Notes under the pieces: model-generated
Database searches by the model: none
What the model saw: the letters and a program-made list of their open reading frames with translations, nothing else
What the model was told of the DNA's origin: nothing
Shown here: one piece after another, positions 52,873 to 62,974 of the stretch
Layout: every line of letters begins with the position of its first letter
Position numbering within the stretch: the first letter of the stretch is position 1
Position numbers and translations under genes: made by a program
Assembly: GCA_030220185.1 (NCBI GenBank)
Contig: JASPKZ010007531.1
Span: 372,001-436,000 of the forward strand
DNA: 64,000 nucleotides
Direction: 5' to 3'
Source: Diploptera punctata
Lineage: Eukaryota; Arthropoda; Insecta; Blattodea; Blaberidae

Positions 52873-52937
52873 TACCAACAATTATAAGATCTTGAAAGAG
52901 AAAGCATAAAAAAATAATTGAGATTTTTTTATTGTTG

Positions 52938-52939
52938 TA

Positions 52940-52992
<53 letters not shown>
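52938..52992. repeat. (TTA)n microsatellite
   Basis: A pure TTA tract just upstream of RTE-G. Confidence 0.9.
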
Positions 52993-52994
52993 AT

Positions 52995-53270
52995 TATAAT
53001 ATAGGCCTATTAGAAATAAGCAATTTAATTGGTATGGGCATGTACGAAAAATGCAACAAGAAAGGTTACCCTGAAAAACATTGGAATGGTGTCCGCCTGG
53101 AAGAAGAAAGAAAGGAAGATCTCGAAACTCGTGGTTGCAAGAAATGAGAACTGGAATGAGAACAAGAGAACTGTCGGACATGGAGAGGATGGATAGAGAC
53201 GAGTGGAGAAGGAAAATAAAACTTTGGGCACAGAAAGATGTATGACATTGAAAATCTGTACAAAAATTAT
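52995..53270 (+). mobile_element. RTE-G LINE 3' end
   Basis: Reads NWYGHVRKMQQERLP, a stop, then WCPPGRRKKGRSRNSWLQEM and MDRDEWRRKIKLWAQKDV, followed by the aatctgtacaaa 3' UTR. TAGGCCTA sits at the 5' side near 53003. Confidence 0.86.
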
Positions 53271-53764
53271 TATTAGTAGTAGTAGTATTATTATTATAAC
53301 AGTAATTACAGTTATCTTTATATAAATTGCTTGGTTATTGATTATTGGGAACAAGATGGTAAGTAGAGAGTTGTGAACTAGTTAGGGACTTTATATTAAT
53401 TAGCAAGAGATTACAGCCCAAACTAATATAAAGTAAATGCTATTATAATAAAGTGTGTAACACAACTTGTTATGAACTGTGATTCAACCCATCCTGTACC
53501 TGGAATTAAAACATTACTGCGCCATGTTCATGCTACCACTCCCCCTGACCTACTGGCCACCAATAGCACGCATTGACCTGCAGCTAGTCCAGCCCAGTAC
53601 ACTGCGCACATGGGTCTCCTATCACGTGCTGCTTATAACAATGTAACACATGGTCTACTTTTTATTTTCTATTTTCTTTCATTCTCTGTTTTCTCTTAAT
53701 ATTTCGCTTCCCCCCCTTTTTTTACTTGACCTAAGATAAAGATTTAAAATTCCCTATCCCTCTC
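53271..53764. other. Spacer, no gene seen
   Basis: A G+C-richer patch at 53520-53640 (cactccccctgacctactgg) matches nothing else in the window. Confidence 0.4.
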
Positions 53765-53813
53765 ATACTGATGTCCCAACTCCTTTCAAAAATGGTTTAA
53801 CTGAAAATATATA
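53765..53813 (+). mobile_element. RTE-A LINE, first part of split copy
   Basis: gatgtcccaactcctttcaa through gaaaatatata, the SQLLSKNVKLKI region, cut at a TA by the MITE. Confidence 0.85.
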
Positions 53814-54362
53814 TTACACATCCAAGTTAACTGTTCACGGGTGGAGGGGAAGAGTTTTAGCGCTAGTGTCGCCGATCTACTGAATCTGTGGAAGGGATTA
53901 GGAGAAAACTGTACATCCGATCACGTATTGAAATTTTTCAACTTCAAATGTGGGGGGAGAATCCCTAAACACGTGTGAAAGATCGTAACATGGTTGTCAA
54001 ATTAGTCATTTAAGCACTGAATGCTCAAGCGGTCGGATCATTTAAAATCACAGTATTTTGTCTCTCCATTACCAGCCTGACAATAAATCACAAGTGGCAA
54101 CATGCAATGAGAAGGGTAAGGAAGGGACAGCTCATTCCTAGACGTAACCCGAAAAGCAACAGGGTTGTCAAGTTAGTCATTCTGCCATTGACCACGCAGA
54201 ACGACGGATCATTAAAATACATAGTATTTGTCAGCTCTCTACCCGCCAATCAAACAACATAATTCAAAGGACAGGAAGTGGCAACATAGTAAGGAATAGA
54301 AAGAGAAAGACAGTTTGTTAGTTAACATATTTTCCGCCTGCACAAAACATTTGGATGGGTAA
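53814..54362. mobile_element. MITE with TA target duplication and imperfect TIRs
   Basis: 549 bases inserted in RTE-A at a TA (53812-53813 repeated at 54363-54364); removal restores the RTE-A consensus exactly. The left end ttacacatccaagtt and the inverted right end ttacccatccaaatg form imperfect terminal inverted repeats. It has no coding capacity. The TA duplication fits the Tc1/mariner superfamily. It holds an internal direct duplication: tggttgtcaaattagtcatt near 53991 and gggttgtcaagttagtcatt near 54164, each followed by a cggatcatt...cagtatt-like block. Confidence 0.88.
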
Positions 54363-54835
54363 TAAAACTATTATTCTACCAGTTATATTATATGGGTGCG
54401 AAACGTGAACTTTTACTTTAAGGGAACAAATGAGATTACGAGTATTTGAGAATAAAGTTCTTAGGAACATTTTTGCACCAAAGAGAGATGAACAGACAGG
54501 TGAATGGAGAAGGCTACATAACAATTAACTACATGGTATTTATAGGAAGCCAGATATAATAAGAACAGTTAAGTCTCGTAGGCTGCGTTGGGCAGGACAT
54601 GTTGCGCGTATGGGGAATGAAAGACGTGCATGGAAGCTTCTTGTAGGAAAGCCAGAGGGTAGACCAAGACCAAGAATGAGGTGGGAGAACAAGATTAACT
54701 ATGATTTGAGGGAAGTAGATTATACAGGGAATGATTGGAAGGCATCTCAGGATAGGGATGTATGGAGAGCTTATGTCCGCGCGGCCATGAACCTACGGGT
54801 TCGATAGTGCCAGTGAGTAAGTAAGTAAGTAAGCT
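54363..54835 (+). mobile_element. RTE-A LINE, second part of split copy
   Basis: Continues from TIILPVILYGCE to the terminus and (TAAG)n tail, with an open segment MGNERRAWKLLVGKPEGRPR. It has a nine-base loss at GKRPVGRP and a three-base loss at the ALAQ position. Confidence 0.88.
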
Positions 54836-55064
54836 ATCCTTCCCATATTAAAACCTCGCCAATGGCACAGAAAAACTTTTGGGCCATTGAAGCTCAAATG
54901 ACTGTTAGGCCTACTGCATGCTACACTAGACCATAGGTTTATTATTATTACTTAGATTATGAACTATGTAGATTGTTATTGATTATTTTCCATACATGTT
55001 CGACTAGGGGCCTACATCTCATACTGTCAACACGTTTTCTTTCTTCTTCTGTAATATCTATAGT

Positions 55065-55204
55065 CCGCCGCTTAGTCTCCGGCCCTAATGTTTAGGCTGT
55101 AAAGGGAAAAATTCGTCCTCTGCCAATAAGGAAATAGTTGAAGTGAAAGTGGACGTCTGTCACAACCAATCACTGTCCTTGACATCGCTAATAACGTTTG
55201 AAAT
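55065..55204 (+). repeat. R9 repeat, left half
   Basis: Matches 14810-14960 (ctgccaataagg, cacaaccaatcactgtcctt). gtttgaaat at 55196-55204 recurs at 55617-55625. Confidence 0.75.
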
Positions 55205-55616
55205 TGTCTTCTTCTTGTAAGCCCATGTTTCCCTTAACAGAGATTTAGGCGCTCTCCCCTACAGCAAGAATTTGAACTATACTAATTTAGTTACACTTGT
55301 TTTCGTATAGGCCCTATATGTCATTTGAGTGGTCCGGGGTCAGCGTTCCGCCTCATACTGACATGTAGGAAACCAAGGTAGTGCTAGGACGGGAAAATTA
55401 CGTAAATTTTCTTAGAGGCTTTTAATTCAGGCTTAAGGATCTTTTACGAGCCTGAAAATCTTCAGACTCGGGACCCACGGCTTCAAGTCCCTCCCGGAGG
55501 ACTTGCTTCTTGGATTTTTCCATCCTAAAAATCCATCGACCCCGGCCGGGTTTGAACCTGCGACCCTCGGGACTAGAGGCAAGGAGCATAACCACTAGTC
55601 CACCGCGGGCGGTAGG
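55205..55616 (-). mobile_element. SINE4, tRNA-derived, inserted in R9 with TSD
   Basis: A 412-base minus-strand insertion with the nine-base target duplication gtttgaaat. The tRNA-like head at the right has an A box (tggactagtggttatgct) and a B box (ggttcaaaccc). A body shared with 62212-62432 extends to about 55400 (cttttacgagcctgaaaatc). The remaining left 190 bases and the CTT tail are not shared. Confidence 0.82.
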
Positions 55617-55785
55617 GTTTGAAATGGTTGAGAATTGAAATAAGGCGCATTACTGTTAACCTCTTGGCTTCGGTGGTAGGGCCTACATAAAGTGGCCCAT
55701 CCCACTGAATATCCATATCGGCAACTCTGTCGTGAAAACGTCAGAGCCAGAGACTTGTCGGCTGGACTATTATTGACATCGCTCT
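55617..55785 (+). repeat. R9 repeat, right half
   Basis: Resumes R9 (cccactgaatatccatatcg, caactctgtcgtgaaaacgt). A GGGCCTA-type gain may lie near 55678-55686. Confidence 0.72.
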
Positions 55786-56154
55786 CTACTAAATTTACAT
55801 CTATAAACGTTAGTTTTCTTAAACCTAGAAGTTGTTTAGAGGCAAATACCTTAAGTTAGGCCTACGTTAAGTTTCATTTAGTTAAATTTGGTTAGTTTTG
55901 GGCGTTAACAAAGTTAGCCTATGTTATGAAAGACCAACGAAATGAAGATTAGACTAATATAAGTTGGCAATTCTGTTCTGGTCATCATTCACTACTATCT
56001 ATCCAGAAACATAGGGCTTTCATCTCAAATTCTAATTATTTTTCGCTATTTTCGTAGGCCTACTTCGTTTTAGTTAAAATAGGCCTATATACGTTACGAC
56101 ATATCTTACGTACAGGGGCTTATACTAGGCTATATAGCCTATTAAGGCTATATT
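55786..56154. other. Spacer, no gene seen
   Basis: Several TAGGCCTA-type motifs, including taggctatatagccta at 56129-56144. Nothing else recognised. Confidence 0.4.
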
Positions 56155-56312
56155 ACTAACTAAATAACTGGCACTATCTAACCCGTACATTCATGGCCGC
56201 GCGGACATAAGCTCTCCAAACATCCCTATCCTGAGATAATGTTTCCAATCATTCCCTGTATATAATCTACTTCCCTCAAATCATAGTTAATGTCATTCTC
56301 CCACCTCATCCA
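56155..56312 (-). mobile_element. RTE-A LINE 3' terminus
   Basis: Reversed tail, a damaged terminal hairpin (cccgtacattcatgg) and the DYDLREVDYTGND region, truncated at about 56312. Confidence 0.82.
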
Positions 56313-56393
56313 AGGGTGATTTGTTTAACTCCCGCTTTAATACCTCTAGCGCCCCGCTATTGTATAAAGAAAGCCTACTAACGTTCTACGTTT

Positions 56394-56716
56394 CTAGGAA
56401 CATGTCATTGTGTTTGAGCCTTTAGCATGGGTTCCCCTGAAGTAGTCCCCGCCCGGAGAACCGAATGGGAGACAATTTGACATCCGAAAAATTTTACCCC
56501 AGTAAAACCCATGTCCGCATTTCTTGACGGTTGTATTTTTACGGTGAAAGATGGTCACTTTTTCGACCGAGATACTTTTTTCGTCTGGCTTATCACCTTC
56601 GACCAGTCCGGCATAGGCAGGCCTAACCCTATCGGCAGCAATGCTACCGCCGGCATAGCCCTCGGGATCATTTAAGCACCAAGCCACTCCACCACGACAA
56701 GGTAAAGATACCATGG
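56394..56716 (-). mobile_element. U8 unit, second copy
   Basis: The reverse of 10571-10880 with the same start (cctccatggtatctttacc) and end (ggctcaaacaca). It differs by a gain around 56608-56622 that includes ggcctaa. The sequence remains open on the minus strand. Confidence 0.7.
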
Positions 56717-56924
56717 AGGGTAGAGCTATAGTACGCCTAACTTTTTTTTAGTTAGACTTATAGGCGTAGGCCTTGATAACTTTTAGGTAGTATTTCAAAC
56801 AAGAACTTATAAAATTGAAATTAATTAAAAAACAGCAGGTTGGCTATAATTATTTTAATCTTAAAGTGAATAGACTCTTAACCAAAGTCCTATGTCTACA
56901 AATAGGCCTAAAGGTCTAACTTAC

Positions 56925-57221
56925 TCACTGGCACTATCAAACCCGGAGGTTTATGACCGCGCAAACATAAGCTCTCCATACATCCCTATCCTGAGCCAAT
57001 GTTTATCAATCATTCCTTGTATAATCTACTTCCTTCAAATCGTAGTTAATGTTATTCTCCCACCTCATACTTGGTCTACCAACTGGGCGTTTTCCCTCTG
57101 GTTTTCTACAAGAAGCTTGCATGCAAGTCTTTCATTCCCCATTCGTGCCACATGTCCTGCCGATCGCAGTCTACGAGACATAACTGTTCTCATTACATCT
57201 AGCTTCCTATAAAGACCATGT
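56925..57221 (-). mobile_element. RTE-A LINE, first part of split copy
   Basis: Reversed tail, terminal hairpin with a double change that keeps pairing (aaacc/ggttt), then RPRMRWE and RRLRWAGH regions, cut by SINE1 at 57221. Confidence 0.87.
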
Positions 57222-57565
57222 AAGAATTCCTGGCGCGACAGGCCTAGAAGGCCCTTAGCCTACCAGCCGGCTGCTGGCCTCACATCCACATGTGTCAATC
57301 ACAGAGGTAGGCGATCATCAGCCAGTGTAGGGGTGACATGTGCTAAGCATGTCGAGTCCCCCAGCCGTTACAGCTGGTTTTCTCAACCTGGAGCCGCTAC
57401 TTATTGTAGCTACCCAAATGCCTCACGATGCTGGGTGGGCACCGGTCCCATACTGGCCGAAATACCATGAGAAAATCTCTTCCCCCATGGAGACTCGAAC
57501 CAGCGCAAGACCCGTAGCTCTGCGCCAAGGCTTCCTGCCTTAACCACCCGGCTGCGGCGCGGGAC
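57222..57565 (-). mobile_element. SINE1, full length with TSD
   Basis: A 344-base minus-strand insertion in RTE-A. ataaagaccatgt at 57209-57221 is repeated exactly at 57566-57578. The tRNA head is at the right (B box agactcgaaccagc in reverse) and the tail at the left (aattcctggcgcgac). Confidence 0.95.
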
Positions 57566-57607
57566 ATAAAGACCATGTGGTTCACTGTTATGTAGTCTTG
57601 TGCATCC
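57566..57607 (-). mobile_element. RTE-A LINE, second part of split copy
   Basis: Continues to gtggttcactgttatgtagt and ends abruptly at about 57605. Confidence 0.82.
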
Positions 57608-57786
57608 ACAAATAATGATCTGACTTTGGTAATTTCTATAGCAAGCCTAGGCCTAGGCCTAAATCTTAGAGAAGATAATAAAAATAGTCTTAAATGTTCA
57701 TGTTCTGCTGGACTGTAACCAATCTCATTTGAAAAGTGAAAATAAATTAACACCATTTGGTTAGTGGCTTACATTGCTATTTAACA

Positions 57787-58415
57787 TACTTACTTACTTA
57801 CTCACTGGCACTATCGAACCCGTAGGTTCATGGCCGCACGGACATAAGCTCTCCATACATCCCTATCCTGAGCTAATGCTTTCCAATCATTCTCTGTATA
57901 ATCTACTTCCCTCAAATCATAGTTAATGTTATTCTCCCACCTCATTCTTGGTCTACCAACTGGGCGTTTTCCTTCTGGCTTTCCTACAAGAAGCTTCCAT
58001 GCAAGTCTTTCATTTCCCATACGTGCAACATGTCCTGCCTAACGCAGTCTACGAGACTTAACTGTTCTTATTATATCTGGCTTCCTATAAAGACCATGTA
58101 GTTCATTGTTATGTAGTCTTCTCCATTCACCTGTATGTTCATCTCTCTTTGGTCCAAAAATTTTCCTAAGTACTTTATTCTCAAATAGGCCTACTTGTAA
58201 TCTCCTTTCCTCCCTTAAAGTAAGAGTCCATGTTTCGCATCCATATAATATAACTGGTAGAATAATAGTTTTATATATTTTCAGTTTAACGTTTTTTGAA
58301 AGGAGTTGGGACATCAAGAGTCTCTGCAATGCATAATAGCATGCATTTCCAGAATTGAGCCTATGTTTAATTTCTTTGTTCATCTCATTCCTATTTGTGA
58401 TTATTGTTCCTAGGT
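57787..58415 (-). mobile_element. RTE-A LINE, longest clean 3' copy
   Basis: Two minus-strand open frames. The upstream one (58383-58039) reads HRLNSGNACYYALQRLLMSQ, LLSKNVKLKIYKTIILPVIL and YGCETWTLTLREERRLQVG. The downstream one (58020-57811) reads WKLLVGKPEGKRPVGRPRMR and AQDRDVWRAYVRAAMNLRVR. A one- or two-base change near 58030 separates them. GGCCTA at 58188-58193 adds two residues in frame. It ends in (TAAG)n at 57787-57800. Confidence 0.92.
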
Positions 58416-58842
58416 ATATTAAAACTAAATTGAACTGTTAAAGGATTGCGTAGTGATATAAGAATTTCTCATACCAAAGGGCAAAAACTGGCCTACATAT
58501 CGAATAAACAAAGGTGTGAAAGTCACGTGACCCGAGGGCTCTAGTCAAATGTTTCGATCTTCGTGTGAGGTTCAATAACAATGACCTGTACTCTTATCTT
58601 AGCTTTCACCTCGTGTAACGCAATATGGGCCAACATAGGGTCTACTAAGGTTTTGTAGTCTGTTCTCTTTACGCGTTTGCTTCTTTAAAAAGCGTAATGC
58701 TGCCCAGATCTGTAATTGTACTAATTGCGACACCAGACATGAGCTCCTGCACTTGATAATTTTTGCTTTTCATTACTATTGATATAGGCTAATCTGACCA
58801 ACGGATCTGTGCCCCCGTAAAATATACAAACTATAGGTCTAC
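58416..58842. other. Spacer, no gene seen
   Basis: Nothing recognised. Confidence 0.4.
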
Positions 58843-59060
58843 TGCAGCCTCTGATACTCGGATCTTGACGTTTTCACGACAGTGTTGCCGATATGGATAT
58901 TCAGTGGGAGTGGCCGCTTTATGTATGCGGATAGCAGACACACAGTTGACAACATCTCAGCAGTTTCAAACCTTACTAGCGCGCTATAGCTGCGTCAAGA
59001 GCAGTGATTGGTTATGGCAGACATCTACTCCCACACAATCATATCCTTATTGGCAATACA
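58843..59060 (-). repeat. R9 repeat, reversed
   Basis: The reverse of 14850-15085 (actgcagcctctgatactcg, tggatattcagtgggagtgg, tagcgcgctatagctgcgtc). Confidence 0.8.
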
Positions 59061-59297
59061 TACATACATAGTAATTCTGCCCGAGGGCAGGTCCTTCACT
59101 GCAATCATAGCATTTTCATGCTATGCTTGCAGCTTTACTAGGGAATTGTAGGTGCGGTAGCTTCCCGTTGCTTTCCACACCGGTGAAGGATGATGATGAT
59201 GATGATAAGGATGATGATGGTGATGATGGCCATATGATTTCGGGGGCCGTTTGGGCCTTAAAGTTTTCCTGACATTTGTCTTACAGGTGAGGAAAAG
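59061..59297 (-). mobile_element. SINE3b, head missing
   Basis: b-type tail and body are present (reversed tgccctcgggcagaattac; gacatttgtcttacaggtg). It stops at gaggaaaa, so the tRNA head is lost. The tail is (CATA)n. Confidence 0.83.
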
Positions 59298-59304
59298 CAC
59301 AATA

Positions 59305-59610
59305 GGCCTAAAGGAAATTATGCAAGTTGAAAAAAAATATTATAAAAAATAGAACAAATCATTCGAAATGGTATGGACACCTCATAAAAATGGAAGAAGG
59401 AAGAATGCCAAAGAAGATCCTTGATTGGAAAGCTAATGGAAGAAGTGGAAAAGACAGATCCAGACAACGTTTGATAGATGGAGTGAGAATAAGTATGGAA
59501 GCTAGAGATTTGAGGGAAGTAGATGCTCTAGACAGGAACCTCTGGCGACAAATCACTCTGAGCTGAAGGAGAAACACTGTACCATGGACTATTCCTAATA
59601 AAAAAATATA
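59305..59610 (+). mobile_element. RTE-N LINE 3' end
   Basis: Open for 79 codons: KNRTNHSKWYGHLIKMEEGR, PKKILDWKANGRSGKDRSRQ and RISMEARDLREVDALDRNLW, stopping at 59564-59566. The 3' UTR continues to about 59610. It is a distinct RTE-like lineage with no other copy seen here. Confidence 0.8.
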
Positions 59611-60117
59611 TAACTAGAGAAAGAAGCAATTCAGTAAATATTCAATTGCCTACTTCTCTTTAGGGACCAACAAAACAACATCATCCCTCGAAATTTTTCT
59701 GGCTTTTGGTTTGTCTGATATTATGGCCGGCACAAGCATATAGTCCTGACGTTTCTTTCTCCTCCATCAAGTGATTATAATCAAGATAAAGATAGACTTG
59801 CACGCAAGCGCAGTGGGAAAGTGTCAGATCACCCCCCTGAAGATTCTGATGAGGAGTGAAGTTTGGTACCACGCAATGTGCACAAAATACAGCATCGCTC
59901 TCAGGAGGAATTCAGGCTAGCTTCAAAAATGTTTTGAATTTAATTAATTATCTAATAATAGGCTATTAGGTTAAGTAAATCACATCCTTTTTAATCTGTA
60001 GTCCACGCTTCTCTCCATGATTCAGTGTCAAGTCATAGGCCTCCCTACTTTTAACGATTATTTTTGTTACTGCAAATAAAAAAAATTATAAAATACTATT
60101 AATCTGATATAAGCTCT
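59611..60117. other. Spacer, no gene recognised
   Basis: A 63-codon minus-strand frame at 59872-59681 has no recognised motif. Confidence 0.4.
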
Positions 60118-60772
60118 TCTTCTTCTTCTTCTTCTTCTTCTTCTTCACTTCTTGGTTTAGTCATTAGTTGCCTGTTCCGTCTTCACTAATAGATCTAAGA
60201 CCATCTCTTCCGAGGACGTCCGACATCTCTTCTCCCTCTCAGAAAATAATGTAAGATTTTATTTGGTGATCTGCTTTCTTCCATTCTTTCTACATGTCCT
60301 TTCCACTGAATCTTGTTGTTAAATATATTTTCTTTTATGGAATAGATCTGCAGTTCTTCACGGATATCCTCGTTTCTTATCAGTGCATCCTTTCACTCTT
60401 CTTACAAATTTCATCTCTGCTACTTGGATTTTACTTTCTTGTTTCGTAGTGATAATCCAAGATTCACTCCCATACAAAACGACAGAGACTGCCATTGTTT
60501 TATAAAATGTTAATTTTGTTTGTTTATGGGCTTTATTATTCAATGTTCTATTTATTGTGGCACAAATAGCTTGAAACTGATGAGTTTTATGTTCAATATC
60601 TTTATGATATCCATAGCTGATGTCACATCCTAAATATTTAAAGTGGGATACTTGTTCAATAATTTCGTCTCCAATTATTTTTTTTTGCACGCAGAGTGTT
60701 TCTTCCACAAGATGTCATTACCTTTGTTGTACTTACTGAAATTTTAAAATTATAATCACTAAGTTACATATT
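60118..60772 (-). mobile_element. RTE-O LINE, 3' part of split copy
   Basis: (CTT)n at 60118-60146 is the reversed tail. The minus strand reads GDEIIEQVSHFKYLGCDISY, VVLYGSESWIITTKQESKIQ and VAEMKFVRRVKG, then frameshifts. aagttacatatt at 60761-60772 recurs at 61191-61202 around the RTE-A insertion. Confidence 0.9.
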
Positions 60773-61190
60773 ACTTTAAGGGAGGAAAGGAGATTACAAG
60801 TATTTGAGAATAAAGTTCTTAGGAAAATTTTTGGACCAAAGAGAGATGAACATACAGGTGAATGGAGAAGACTATATAACAATGAACTACATGGTCTTTA
60901 TAGGAAGTCAGATATAATAAGAACAGTTAAGTCTCATAGACTGCGATGGGCAGGACATGTTGCGCGTATGGGGAATGAAAGACGTGCATGGAAACTTCTT
61001 GTAGGAAAGCCAGAGGGAAAATAGCCCAGTTGGTAGACCAAGAATGAGGTGGGAGAACAACATTAACTATGATTTGAGGGAAGTAGATTATGCAGGGAAT
61101 GATTGGAAATCATTAGCTCATGATAGGGATGTATGGAGAGCTTATGTCCACGCGGCCATGAACCTACGGGTTTGATAGTGCCAGTGAGTG
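60773..61190 (+). mobile_element. RTE-A LINE 3' end inserted in RTE-O, with TSD
   Basis: 418 bases, 5'-truncated in the TLREERRL region, ending at ccagtgagtg after the terminal hairpin (G-U-type change, gggttTg). The 12-base aagttacatatt flanks it exactly. One base gain in GKxPVG and a few substitutions are the only damage, so this is a young copy. Confidence 0.95.
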
Positions 61191-61478
61191 AAGTTACATA
61201 TTGCATTTAGTTTGTAAGCAGCCAAAACTAACAAATCTTCATCATGGTGTAGTAAGACTGAATCATCGGCGAAAATTAAGTTATTAATACTTGAGTTATT
61301 GTTCAATCTAAGGCCTTTGTCTGTTATAATTTTCCATTGTTTCATAATGTCGTCAATATATAGTCCTATATTAAAAAGTGTGGGCGATAGATTAGGCTAC
61401 ACCCTTGTCTACTCCATGATTTCTTAAAATCTCTTCTCTGACCTTTTTCCATCAGTTTTTATCACTACTTTAGTTTCT
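61191..61478 (-). mobile_element. RTE-O LINE, RT core part
   Basis: The minus strand reads NLIFADDSVLLHHDEDLLVL (intact FADD box) and ITDKGLRLNNNSSINN, with a broken LSPTLFNIGLYIDDIMKQW upstream. The open frame 61345-61142 runs on into the antisense of RTE-A. Confidence 0.87.
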
Positions 61479-61479
61479 T

Positions 61480-61772
61480 CATATATCAGGATACCAAAGG
61501 ACCGATAAAAAGAAAAAAGAAGATATAAGAACAGAACTTTATATGTTTAATCTCTGTGAAGGAATAAAATAGGCCTACTATTGAAATGCTTACCTTCAGC
61601 ACGTATTACGAATGAATGAACAGCGCATACCAAGAAGAATGTATAATTATAAACCAAAAGGGAGAAGATTGTTGGGAAGACCATTGAAGAGATGGAAGGA
61701 CCAATTCGACCTATAATGAGATCGGAAGAGGCCATTGGGCTTAATCTTTGTTGTTGATGATAATGATTTTCA
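61480..61772 (+). mobile_element. RTE-I LINE 3' end
   Basis: DKKKKEDIRTELYMFNLCEG-like coding, then RMNEQRIPRRMYNYKPKGRR, GRPLKRWKDQFDL and a stop. The 3' UTR ggaagaggccattgggctta and a TGATGA tail follow. GGCCTA lies at 61573-61578. Confidence 0.82.
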
Positions 61773-61985
61773 CTCAAGACCGCGCTGACATAGCTCTCCA
61801 CACACCCCTATCCTGAGCTAATGTTTACGATCATCACCTGTATAATCTAGTTCCCTCAAATCATGATTATTAATATTCTTCCACTTCATTATTGGTCTAC
61901 CAACTGCGCGTTTTCCTTCTTGTTTAATTTTCATGCCCCTCTTTCAATGCCCATTCATGCGACCTATCCTATTTTACCTACATTT
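61773..61985 (-). mobile_element. RTE-A LINE fragment
   Basis: Reversed AYVRAAM region back to ARMGNER, diverged. The terminal hairpin is lost at the RTE-I junction. Confidence 0.78.
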
Positions 61986-62211
61986 TTATACATAATATAT
62001 TATTTATAGGCTAATGCTATGGCTATTACCATTTATCTATCTATCTATCCATAATGGCGTGTCACATTGTTGAGCCATTGCATCTCGTTTGTAGGGAGTT
62101 TTTATTTTTAGTTACTTTATTTGCTGGTAGATGTCCTGGACGTCATGCGGTCAACACACCGACCCAATGAGACATCTATTAGACAACTAAGATGTTACTT
62201 GAACTTTGATG

Positions 62212-62432
62212 TCGATAAATTTTGCTTAGAAGCCTCTTTATTCAGGTTTTAGTATCTTTTACGAGTCTGAAAATCTTCAAACTGGGGACTCACAGCTTAG
62301 TTTCCCTACCGGAGGACTTAGATTTTTCCGTCCTAAAAAAGTCCATCGACCGCGGCCAGGTTTGAACCCGCGACTCTCGAAACCAGAGGCAAAGAGCATA
62401 GCCAATAGTCCACCGCGGCTAGGTTGTCTATT
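62212..62432 (-). mobile_element. SINE4, tRNA-derived
   Basis: The reversed head at the right (B box aggtttgaaccc in reverse, A box ccaatagtcca in reverse) and a body shared with 55400-55616 (cttttacgagtctgaaaatc). The left end diverges before 62212. Confidence 0.78.
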
Positions 62433-62974
62433 TTTATACTGATTGTGATTTTATATTTCGGACTGTTGAAATTCTAAGCTAGATTTAGAGAATTTTATTT
62501 TAGAAATGAATAGAAATGCCGCATTGCGAAATGTTTGGAGTACGAAAATGTTTGCCAAAGAGCCTGTAGTTACTTTCGTGTTGAATAATAATTGGTGTTG
62601 AGTGTTGGAAATGAAAACGTTAACAGAACTGACATGTTCTGTCCTCTTTACTTCATAATTACACTCGTGTAGTGGGAACTTTGCTCTGCTAAACTAACCT
62701 ACGTGTAATTAGCAATTTACAAAATCACACAACTCTCAAACTTACTTGAATCTATGAATCAAACTTTGTGCCACTCATTTTAATAGTGTTAACCAACTTT
62801 AACTACATACATCTCTAAATAATTTTTACGTAACTCCAAATTCCAAGACGCGACAAATCACCCAAAAAAAAATTAAAAATTAAGACAGTAACCTAACCCA
62901 TTAAATTAATAAGATTGTTAAACTGTATAGGCCTAGGATCTTGTCATCCCATAAAATCATTTATGCTTTTCTAC
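62433..62974. other. Spacer, no gene seen
   Basis: Nothing recognised. Confidence 0.4.

Noticed and set aside
53814..54362. The MITE as source of the GGCC footprints
   Set aside because: Its ends are TTAC...GTAA, so its excision would leave A/T-rich bases, not GGC or GCC.
59681..59872. 63-codon minus-strand frame
   Set aside because: The composition looks peptide-like, but no motif, splice signals or conservation can be seen.
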